Below are positions 1-9,475 of a stretch of 64,000 nucleotides of DNA, piece by piece (the stretch's first letter is position 1; each line of letters starts with the position of its first letter). Source of the stretch: Rosellinia necatrix (taxonomy: Eukaryota > Ascomycota > Sordariomycetes > Xylariales > Xylariaceae); contig JAGYVD010000001.1 in assembly GCA_021209875.1 (NCBI GenBank), positions 2,976,001 through 3,040,000 on the forward strand. Direction: 5' to 3'. The position numbers were made by a program, and so were the translations under genes. The notes below the pieces were generated by a model that ran no database searches, was not told where the DNA came from, and saw only the letters and a program-made list of their open reading frames with translations.

Positions 1-132
1 GTTCCCCGTCTATTAGACTGAATCAGCAAACGTTGAAAATAATGGGGAGCGGAATTACTAAGGCCTGGAAAGAAATTCTGCACAGTCGAGACCGCCGACC
101 GACTGCCACTGTTCTGAAGTCGGTCCCGGTCA

Positions 133-3063
133 TCAGGATCCGATACTAGTCGGAATTGGGCGAGCTATCATATCTTCCCGGTTAGGGCCTACGCCAATCC
201 AGGCAACAGGAACACCACAGTGCTCCTCGATGAGTTTAATATAGATTTGCGCTTGCTTCGGCAGGTCCTCCTAGTGTGGGTTAGCTTAATTCAACTTCAA
301 AATTAAGTATACAAAGTACGGGGTCTAAGCCAGAGTTACGGAAACCTACAAATGTCGCTGCTAGTCGGGTCGACTGCTGCCATCCTTCTATTTCCTCGTA
401 GACAACTTCACATCTTTCGAGAAATCTGAGATCGGCAGGGAAGTTTTCAAGGATATCTCCTGTATCAGGGTCTTTATACGCCACCGCAAGCTAAACAATT
501 TTGCATTAGCACTGATTTGCACCAAACTCCTCATATCGTACCTTGACAACAGGAAACGTATCAAGCACGCTGTAATTATTGTCAGCAGGCATAATGATAC
601 TAATAACATGCAACTACGTACTCTAATTTAGAGAGATTGAGGCATGTGTAATGATTGATAGCAGTCGAGTATTTCAGGACGACAAGATCAATCCAACCAC
701 AGCGACGCTTTCTTCCTGTACTAGTACCCCATTCCCGGCCTAGGTCTGAATTAGCACGCTGGTCGAGGGAGCAATAGAAACGACGACCGAAGGGCAAGGG
801 TACGTGCCAATAGTCTGCAATTTAGTCCCAACTTCACCAAGATCCTCTGTCTTGAATACCCCCTCACCTACGCGCGTAGTCTTGCAAAATTCGAGTAGTT
901 AGCCTGATCTGTCCGTCGATCAAGTCAAACGACGCCCGCGTCTTATACCAAGATGAGCATATGGGAGCGAAAATAGACATACATAGGCCTTAACAACGCC
1001 GATTATCTGACTGTTCAACTTAGTCAACCAACGAACTCATGGCCTATCAGAAGAGGTTATAAAATAGGGCTACGTGATCTTCTACAGAATCATCACCTGG
1101 TAATGACCACTCACTCAATTTTTTTAGGATGAATAGCAAGTCCTGTGAAGACGCCCCTTTAGGTAATGCTCGTCAGCGTAGAATACTAGTGCATAGGTCG
1201 AACAGTAGCTCACCCTAGACCTGTATTACTACTCGTGACATCTATTTATATTATAGATCAGTTATTCATCGCTAGTGAAGTATTTAGGGTAGAAGCACAA
1301 GCATGAGGCTTGCCAGGGAATGGCTCAAAATGACAATTCATCTGTTGCTTTTCACTTACATGGGTATGTGCCGTAGTCAATGTCAAGCATCAAGGCATTC
1401 GCGCCTTCCACAAGGATCTTAGCATTATGCTTCTGCATGTTCTGGACGAGATGCACAGCATCAACGCAAAACTCGGCCAGTTTCGGTCTATACTCCCGGA
1501 AGCGTTGAATTTCGTCATCAACATCATACTGGAGTAGGTCTCCAAACCGCTTACTATATTCCCTTGCAAGCTTTCTCAACTTTCTCTCGAAGGAATTTTC
1601 GTCGAAGATCTCATGGACACGGATGCCGCTTCTCGCAGCCTTTGTGCTATACGAAGGCCCGATACCTCGTCCGGCTAGAGTCATGAAGTTATTCCTCGGC
1701 GCCCCGATAGGCTCAGGTTATATCATGTGGCAGCGATATGCTCGAGCAGGGACAAAGGTTACATACTCGTACCAGCCTTGCGCTCACCTAGCTGAGACCT
1801 GGTCAGTTTCTCTTGCAACCTAGCTAGTTCGGCATTTGACTAGAAACTGGGGCCGGGCATGTACCTCAACTTCTTCCAAACCATCTACCGCGGCGTGACT
1901 AAAGACATTAGGTCAATCTCTGCATCGACCATATTGCGAAATAGGACCTTTCACCCAAAGCCTTAGACGTATTATAAAAGAAAGGCTTCCTTACAGGTCT
2001 AGGTTCACTTGGCATCGATCAGATACAACGATACGCTCGCGCACATTACTTAGACCTTTGGCTTCCAATGTTTCCAACTCTCTGAGGAACGTAGGGGCTT
2101 GGAATGATTAGTTTTTAAAGTGGATATGGCGTTGATAAAGGCGATGGATGCTGAATTACCATGGAAGACAACTCCGGAGCCGATGAGGCTCATACAGGAC
2201 GGATCAACGAGGGCGGATGGGAGCAAATGAAAGTCGAGGCTCACGCCGTTGGCAACTATCCTGCATGTCATAGCAAAGTATCAGTCCGTGTAAATATAGC
2301 CAAATTCAATATGTAGCCTGTAGGAAGCGTCTAGAATAAATAGTGCTGTGCTTGAAGCTATGATTGCGCCCGGCGATATCGATAGCTGGGCTATGCAGTG
2401 AGGGTAGAGTGGCGTTCGGATAAGTAGCAGTAGCACGTAGGGCAAAACCCGGCAGGAGGTTCAACAGTTAGGGATGGAATGGAAGAGGAGAGACGTACGA
2501 GTGCCCGGCATTATACTGGCCGAGAGAACTCGCGTTAGCAGACACACCCTACATCGCGAAATGGTTCGAATGACATACGCCGCCGGCTATTCCGACTTGC
2601 CCCCTAAGTCAGGACTGACGCTCATTAGACTAGGGGCGAATGATTGACTCGCCTGCTCGTGCACAGAGTTGAAAGTGGCCCTGGTTGATTAAGATGTCGG
2701 TGAGTTTCCCTGTGACGACGTTTAGCGTTGATTTGATTATTGATATACATCTTGATGACATCTGGGAGCGGCGTCTGATTTGAACTGACGCAGCACACAT
2801 CGCACCATAAAATTAATGTACAGGGAGATACAAGAGATATGAGAGATACGAGAGACGGCGGTTCATGCCTTTACCTTCATCCCTACATAGGTGATACGCA
2901 TTAGCATGTTATATATGGTGAGTGGTGTAGTGTGTCACGTACCCCCACTGTGCTCCCAACTGATACAGATAGGCGTTAGCACCTCACCACACCATACGCG
3001 GGCGGATAGCTGATATTCACAAGAAGAGCGTATTAGTTGATAACTTACAATAATTGTCGCCAT
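133..3063 (-). CDS. Adenylosuccinate synthetase, paralogue 1 (18 exons)
   Basis: Joins IMP and aspartate with GTP hydrolysis to make adenylosuccinate, the first committed step to AMP; cytosolic. Exons by hand (minus): 3063-3049, 2959-2943, 2882-2869, 2709-2649, 2528-2499, 2260-2160, 2097-1995, 1898-1865, 1791-1767, 1674-1360, 1241-1214, 1156-1115, 1010-983, 880-808, 739-622, 569-542, 490-350, 270-133. They total 1311 nt, 436 residues, the normal family length, in one frame. Visible motifs: LGAQWGDEGKGKLTD (P-loop with catalytic Asp), NAGHS (catalytic His), [40 protein letters not shown] (IMP binding) and NLSKLDVLD (guanine binding). The start is MATII, split by the first intron. Introns 3 and 14 need GC donors. 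The exon 4/5 junction, in the loop before NAGH, is the least certain and leaves about two extra residues. Divergent from RRP1. A second copy lies at 34927-36991. Identity is secure; the exact exons are moderately so. Confidence 0.88.
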
Positions 3064-3485
3064 GATATGAGCTATGATACAGCTCAGTCGGAGGTTTGGG
3101 TGGTGGTTAGATACAAAATAGTTACCACCTACCTACATTCCTACTTAGGTAGGTACTTAGTATGTAGTTATACTTTAAGTTCGCGCTAGTGTAACTGATC
3201 ATGGGAATGGCGGGGCATTCCGCCATTGCTCTTATCGATAGTGGGGCCATGATTTTTATTTTCGTCTCTTGACGAAGTGAGTAGAGGTCATGATCCTCGA
3301 TACTCGGAACTTGCGTCAAGCCGCCCAATTGGCCAATTCCACCCTAATAACGAGACTTCCGATGAATCCAACAACAAGGCACATCTATATCATAATTCCA
3401 TACAGCGACCGAAAATAATCAACCCGACCGTCGACGGCGACACCTGCGTTTCCGCGCCGAACGCAAACCAAACCGCCCAGCCCAG
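3064..3485. promoter_or_regulatory. Shared divergent promoter, AdSS paralogue 1 / RRP1
   Basis: The 422 bases between the ATG of adenylosuccinate synthetase paralogue 1 (minus) and the ATG of RRP1 (plus) hold no other gene. Positions 3120-3170 contain a run of the dispersed CTACCTA/TAGGTAGG motif in both orientations. No TATA box is evident. The short gap means both transcription units must start here, which is an inference from gene layout only. Confidence 0.5.
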
Positions 3486-4589
3486 ATGGCGGCCAACGAG
3501 TCCAACATGCCGTTCATACGGAACCTGGCATCTAGCGGTACCTATAACCCCTTTTCCCCTTCCTTACCTCCTTCCTTACCTCCTTCCTTACCTCCTAACC
3601 CCCTCCCAAATTCCCCGACCCAGAGAAAAAAAAAAAAGAAAGAAAAAAAGACTTCCCCAATTCCAAAACCCACCGACTAACACGCGCGCCCCCTCCTCCT
3701 CCTCCCGGCAGACCGCAAGACCCGCACGTCGGCGCTCCAGAGCCTGCGGACGTTCCTCTCGGCGCCGGCGACCGCGTCGCGTCTGACGCACGTGGACCTG
3801 CTGAAGCTGTGGAAGGGGCTGTACTACAGCCTCTGGATGTGCGACCGGCCGGTGCCGCAGCAGGACCTGTGCGCCGAGCTGGCCGCGCTGCTGACGGCCC
3901 TCCCCCCCGGCGTCGTGGCGCCCTGGCTCGCCGCCTTCTGGGAGATCCTCGGCCGCGAGTGGACCGGCATCGACGTGTACCGGCTCGAGAAGTTCCTCCT
4001 GCTCGTCCGCCGCGTGCTCGGCGCCGCGCTGGCCTGGGCGCTCCCCGACGACAAGGACGAAGATGACGACGAAGACAACGACGATGGCGATCGAGAACGT
4101 ACGGGCGGAAACAGGAATAGTAGTAGAAGTAGCAGCAGCAGCAGCAGCAGGGCCGCGCAGAAGAAAACGAAGGGCGGGAAGAGCGGGGCCGGGGCCCGCG
4201 TGGATAGGCAGGACGCGCTGCTCGAGAACCTCGCGCGCTGGCCGTTCGACGCCGCCGCCGACCTCTCCCGCGTCCCCGTCGGCCTGCGCCTGCACGTGCT
4301 CGACGTCTGGGTCGACGAGGTCGAGAGGCTCGGCCTGCTCGGCCCGGCGCGTGCCGCCGGCGGGGAGGCCGGCCGCCAGTTCCTCGACCGCCTCGGCCTG
4401 CTCGTCGAGGCGCAGACGCGGTCCGCCTGCAAGCCCGTGCGCGCCCGCGCCAAGGAGACCCTCGCGGACGACCGGCTGCCGTGGAACGCGGACGGGGCCG
4501 ACGACGGCAACAACGACGACGGGGTCGGCAGGTCGGCCAAGCCCGGCGGCTCCGGCGAGAAGGATGCCTGGGCTGGCTTTGACGACTGA
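3486..4589 (+). CDS. RRP1: Ribosomal RNA processing protein 1 (Nop52 family)
   Basis: Nucleolar protein needed for 60S pre-rRNA (27S) processing. Two exons, 3486-3537 and 3712-4589, give 309 residues. The start is MAANESNMPFIRNLASS, the Nop52 N-terminus. The first exon ends inside the conserved N-terminal helix, and the second resumes with DRKTRTSALQSL followed by LLKLWKGLYYSLWMCDRP, the signature of the family. An acidic stretch (DEDDDEDNDDGD) and a serine run lie near residues 105-130. The C-terminal half (FLDRLGLLVEAQ and a basic stretch) is also typical. The 174-base intron contains a 12-base tandem repeat and an A-rich tract but keeps a good GT donor and a CAG acceptor. Convergent with LCB4; base composition of exon 2 is very GC-rich. 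Confidence 0.9.
3558..3595 (+). repeat. 12-bp tandem repeat in RRP1 intron
   Basis: Three perfect copies of CCTTCCTTACCT, pyrimidine-only apart from one A, lie inside the RRP1 intron. They are followed by an A-rich tract at about 3625-3650. The run is likely variable between strains; no coding role. Confidence 0.85.
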
Positions 4590-5061
4590 TTTCTCACCCC
4601 CTCGCCGCTTGGAGGAGTGGATGTAGTAGTGAGAGAGGCGGGAGGGCAGAGGAGGAGGCGGGACTAAGGGATCTGATACAAAAAAAAAAAAAAATTTGCA
4701 TCGGGAGTTTTGGCGTTGGTATGGATATATCCTCATGCGGATTCCTGCACTCATCAATACATTGCTATCTTAAACCACAAGGGCACAATGTAATAGAAGA
4801 TACACTATAACACGACCGACAATCTTTGTAGCGATACCTTCGGCGTGCGAACGGCGTTTCTATGTGCTCCGAATTAAAAAATATCTACGCAATGCGCAAT
4901 GATCGCCAAGTCATTAATACCACTGCCATCAGCTGCCATGCCGTCGTCCAATAATTATGTCCATGCCCGAAATAAAATCTGCTATTTATGGGTATCTCTG
5001 ACTCGCTCCTTGCTTTTGGGCTTCGCGGTTGCCATTATTAAGGGTATACGGCAATACACGG
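4590..5061. other. Convergent 3' region RRP1 / LCB4
   Basis: The two genes run towards each other here, so the stretch should hold both 3' UTRs. An A run at 4680-4694 is visible. No gene, repeat or RNA recognised. Confidence 0.4.
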
Positions 5062-6714
5062 TTATGTAGACTTTTCCCAGTCGGGGGGGCCATCGGCCTC
5101 GTATTGTCCGGTCTTGGAGAGTACGGTACCGAGGCCTGGGTGAATTTCAACCTGGAAGGGTTCAAAAGGAACACGTTCGCCGTCGATGCTGATATAACCA
5201 TCAGCCTGGCTTTTCGGGGTGAACCGGTAGGCGACAACTTTGCGATACGAGAGAAGTGGATTGTCGAAGAACTTCCCGGACTCGACCGACGTCATTAGAT
5301 CGATGTACTTAAGGGCCGGGATGTCCCCGTCGTTGACGACGACGTCCATTAACCCGTCATTCATACAGGCGGCATTAAAGAAATTGGCATTAGGGGCCAT
5401 CCATGCCATCTACACTAAGCGTTAGTAACCGATATATCATGTGCCATCTCCCGGATGGGATATTCACAAGGGTGAGCGCTCACATTTCCGCAATAGAAGT
5501 TGCCCAACTTATCATATGACGCGGTTTGCCAATCCCCAGGTAGTTCGTCGTTCACGGTACCGAAGCGTAGCGGCGGCAGTCCTTCTCCCATCCAATGGCT
5601 GGCCGATGGGGAGGTTTCCGTGCTGCTTTGACTACCCCCCTGGCCCTTCCCTCCATCGCCCCGGATCCGCTTATAATGGGCCTTGACCTGGTCCTTGTTC
5701 TCAATTTCAACTTTGATGGATATGTCACAAGGGTACACCTTCTTGCTAAAAATACGCTGCACAACACCAACGTCGAATCGTTTTGCGCCCAGCCACCGCA
5801 TGTGCTCGGTTCCGAGATCACACTCGGCGATTATGCCGACGGATTGGCTCAGGAAGCTCAGGGTCCGCTGCGAGCCTTGTGTGATGCTCATCAAATCAAC
5901 AGAGGTCCGTATGCCCTTGATCACGGCCAACGCCGAAGGTCCAGCGAGATGGGAACCGTTCAGGTTCAAGCTCATCGCATTGCCACTACCACACGGGATG
6001 TGCGCAATCGCTATCTTCTGTAATGCGCGGCCGGCGTCGGCCCGTTTACCTAGTCCATTAAATACTTCGTAGGCCAGTCCGTCGCCAGAGCATACCACCA
6101 CCACATCATACGCATCGATATCGAGAGCCTCGCAGATGTCCGTGCCTTCGCCCCCGCGCGTTGTCTTTACCACATCCAGACTCATCCCTGCTGCTTCGAA
6201 GAGTGGCTTTACATCGTGCTCCCATAAGCGCACTGCACCGCCGGGGCCGGCATGGGGGTTGACGATAACCTTCGCGCGTCGCCGTCGTTGTGCTTGGCCG
6301 TAGGCGCGGTCGAGGAGTGCCTCGATCCATATCTGGGCGGTGGCTATCGGAACTTCACCGAGGACGTACTGCAGTTTCGCTCGGCGCGGCTGGGCCTTGG
6401 GGCTTTCAGTGGCGTAATCGATTACTAGCGCGTTGTCGTCGACAGCGACCCAGAGGATATTATAGTACGAAAGGGTGGTCTCGGCCGGCGAGTTGCCGAT
6501 GGAGACGCCGCAGTACCGGGTCCGATTGCGCTTGGCCAGAGCTCTGTCTGAGGGGATTGGCAATTAGCCTGGATTATCATTATGAGATAAGCAATCAAGT
6601 CTGCACACCTTTGATGACAAGCCTGTCACTTCCCAGGGTGAGAGACACCCCCTTTGCGAGGTTGAGAATCGGGACGTCATCCGCGTATGTTGCCGGCGAA
6701 GCTAGTTCAGACAT
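5062..6714 (-). CDS. LCB4: Sphingoid long-chain base kinase
   Basis: Phosphorylates sphingoid bases (phytosphingosine, dihydrosphingosine) with ATP, controlling the balance of ceramide precursors and signalling phosphates at membranes. Three exons (6714-6609, 6547-5484, 5409-5062) give 505 residues. The start is MSELASPATYADD; the first intron ends just before DRALAKRNRTRYCG. The diacylglycerol-kinase catalytic fold is clear: KVIVNPHAGPGGA (nucleotide loop), VVVCSGDGLAYEVFNGL (SGDG in place of the commoner GGDG), then AIAHIPCGSGNAMS. The intron after FYCGN joins to MAWMAPNANFF, which restores the conserved C-terminal lobe ending in DGERVPFEPFQVEI. A Gly/Ser/Thr-rich insert lies at about residues 340-375. 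Same direction as the thioesterase gene upstream, but 760 bases apart and probably independent. Confidence 0.88.
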
Positions 6715-7475
6715 ATCACGTACCTAAGTACCCAGTCGATAATGGGTAAAACGAATGTGAAGAGACGAGGGGAAAGAATGTGGGAAACGAACGACAGATG
6801 ACGAGGACCTCGGGAGTGTGTGTAACTGGCAAAGAAGGAGAAGGAGGAGGAGGAAGAAAAGTTGAGTGTTCACAAGAAAGTCACACGTCGCACTGTCGCA
6901 TGTCGCATATCGCATCGTTTTGTTGGTTGGGCTGGTGCCTTGGTGCCGGGTAGCATCCTTTAGCGACATAACGCACCTAGACTTAGATACCCGCAGCTAT
7001 GCAGCCAAGGCCGGGAAGGGGGCCTCTGCAAGGTACGCGCGCAGTAAACGCGAAAAATCTCCACTATATCTAGACACTAGCTAAACCTAATCTGTTACTA
7101 TGTGTACTGATAAGTAAATACCCAAGTAAATAGATCCGTAGAACACCCGAATACCTATCATCCGCGAGATCCGGAGTCAAAAAGTAGAACTCATAAAGGG
7201 GTAAGTAGGTAACTAGGCAGGTAATCCTACGTGTAGGTAAAAATTACCTCGGTATCTAGGGGTGTTTCGCTTTAGGTAGACAACTTCACACCAATACGAT
7301 ACAATCAATGATTTTAATTCACGATTCGAATGACACAACGGAGACAGACGGTTTGCTAATAAGTTATAAGACACAAGGTCCACTAAGAGGGTAGGTCGTA
7401 TGTGCAGTATCTATGTCCAATATCAAAGTCTAAGTCTAAACGGCCCCAGAATTGGCCCAACTTGCTACTTGTATG
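6715..7475. other. Intergenic, LCB4 upstream / thioesterase 3' region
   Basis: No gene seen. The stretch contains several TAGGTA/TACCTA motifs around 7200-7280 and a purine-rich tract near 6833-6860. It should include the LCB4 promoter next to 6714. Confidence 0.4.
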
Positions 7476-8570
7476 CTATATCTTACTCTCGGCCTTCCCC
7501 CTTGCCGCCGTATTCCTGCTCCCATCAACAACCATGGCAACGTGATGGCTGAGCGCAACCATCTCCTCCTTCTCGTCCAGGATGACAACCTCGTAATCGT
7601 AGCGCCCGTTCTTGATGTGCTTCGAGTGCACCCTTATGTGTAGCCACTCGACGCCCTCCGGCGGCAGTACTTTCTTGATATCGAGGTTCAGCGTCAGGGT
7701 CGGGTACCAGAGCCACGGCAGGTCTGCCTCGGTCGTCTTCTTCTTCTCCTTCTTCTCCTTCTTCTCCTTCTTCTTCGTCTCCGCCCCCCCCTCCTCGGCC
7801 GCCTGTCCCCCCCCGACCGCCGCCCCGTGCTGCCTCAGCACCATGCCCTCGATCATCTGCGGCCACATGTCCGCGACGAACCCGAGCCCCTCCATCGAGA
7901 AGCGCTCGCCCGACTCGAGCCGCACCCACTCGTCGATCGTGTTCGGCTGCGCCTGTCCCCTCCGCGGCACGTGCATCAGCACCCGGCTCACGGCCTTCCG
8001 GAGCTTCGGGTGCGGCAAGTCCCTGAGGAGCACCCAGTCCGCGTCCTCGCCGTCGGCCGCCAGCCTCGCTAGGTCCGCCGGCCTCGGCGGCAGCGGCGGG
8101 TTCGGCGACCACCCCGTCTCCAGACTGAGGCCGTCCTCGGCCGCCATGTTCGAGTTCGTCAGGTACGCGGCGACCTCCTCGCGCCCGTCCTGCGTCAGCG
8201 AGACGTGGATCGTCGACGTCTGGCGCCCGATCTTCACGTCCCTGACGACGAGCGTCGCCGGCCCGGCGTGCGTGCGCCGCAGGAACTCGGCGTGCAGTAT
8301 TATCGTGTGAGGCTGGTGTTGCGCCGCGAGTGTGCCGCCGAAGTGTGCTGCCGCGGCGCGCAACAACGTCGCCGTCACGACCCCGCCATGGGTGACTGTG
8401 CCGTTGCTTTAGCTGCCGTATCTCCCTGCACGGGTGAAATGACGTGTTGCCCGCCGAGTATGGTAGTTGAACTGACCTGAGCCGATACACCATTCCGACG
8501 GAAAGTCGGCGGTATATGTATGTGAGCCTGTGGCTTGCACCGCCGTGGCCTCGGAGAGTGTCGGTGTCAT
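7476..8570 (-). CDS. Thioesterase-like (hotdog) protein
   Basis: Likely acyl-CoA thioesterase-like protein of the double-hotdog fungal family; substrate unknown. Two exons (8570-8477, 8395-7476) give 337 residues. Exon 1 starts MTPTLSEATAVQATG and ends in DFPSEWCIGS; exon 2 continues VTHGGVVTATLLRAA, the family motif split exactly at the intron. The second hotdog is marked by LPWLWYPTLTLNLDIKKVLPP and WLHIRVHSKHIKNGRYDYEVVILDE. A lysine/glutamate-rich insert (KKKEKKEKKEKKK) sits between the two hotdogs at about residues 235-255 and is probably a flexible charged linker. The family is known from filamentous ascomycetes; I cannot assign a pathway. Neighbours (LCB4, THO2) give no functional hint. 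Confidence 0.8.
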
Positions 8571-9475
8571 AATTGGTTTATGCGGCTTCCCAGATCGTGA
8601 GAAGAATAGATAAGCCTCTTTCGATAATGTCTATAGGTTGTGTTTGGCGAGCAAGGCCCAGCAACGGTAATACTGGTGGCACATACCAAGCTAATGAATG
8701 AGTGAGGTGGGGACGAATTTGGACTAGCATCCGAATTGAGCCTCGGTCCAACATCAAGAAGTTAGTGAGTTGCCTTAGGTTAACCTAACCAAGTACCTAC
8801 CCCGATCTAATTTAGGTATGTAGATAGATATGTAGATAGATACGTAGATCAGGGACACCTGATACCTACCGGCTCATTATCACGAGACTATTGAGACCCT
8901 GGCTTGCTGAAGGGCAAATCAATACAACGGAACTTTCAAAAAGCAGTCTCCTAGCTTTAATGTCGCAAACTGTCAGTCTCGAGACTTAACCTCGGATATG
9001 ACCTCACCAATCTCATTAAGGCACCTGGGCGACGACCGCTGAGTCTGAAGCTTGCTTTTCTATGTTTTTATTGGCTTTTTACGTTTACAGTTTTTATTGT
9101 CATTATTATAATGTATGACACACTAAGCAGAACGCGATAAATTGAAGGCGCTGGATATCGTGTGGTATAGTGCAAAACGCTGCATCTAGGAATATCCCAG
9201 GCGATGACGCCAACGCCATGCTTGGTAATTGCAAATAGGTGTCGAATTCTGATTGTTTCTCGATGGACAGATCCTGCTCTTATATACGCAGCCGAGGATT
9301 GTGACCTCATACCAAGTTTCATCCGCTGTGAAGACCTCGTGACCAAGTAAAACTCCTAATAATTCAATATTTGTCCATTTCATAATACACGCTCAAGAAA
9401 AGGGAGTGAGGAGTTCTCGGGACAGATTGATATGGTCGTCATGTGGGGGTGAACGAATATCATCAGTTCCGCCTC
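8571..9475. other. Intergenic, 3' of THO2
   Basis: No gene recognised. It holds TAGGTA-type motifs at about 8770-8830 and a short GTAGATAGATA repeat at 8818-8850. It should include the THO2 3' UTR and the thioesterase promoter. Confidence 0.4.

Noticed and set aside
133..3063. Adenylosuccinate synthetase 1 as a repeat-induced-mutation-decayed pseudogene
   Set aside because: At first the gene looks broken by many stops, but the breaks fall at splice-like borders and all conserved blocks rejoin in one frame of normal length, without the C-to-T stop pattern typical of RIP.
3588..4757. Open frame of 389 codons on the minus strand opposite RRP1
   Set aside because: Shadow of a very GC-rich exon; composition is low-complexity, and it runs through the RRP1 intron and 3' UTR. 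RRP1 on the plus strand has clear family motifs.
7525..8493. Alternative minus-strand frame overlapping the thioesterase gene
   Set aside because: Gly/Arg-rich shifted reading of the same exon. The chosen frame carries the hotdog motifs and splices to a conserved N-terminus.
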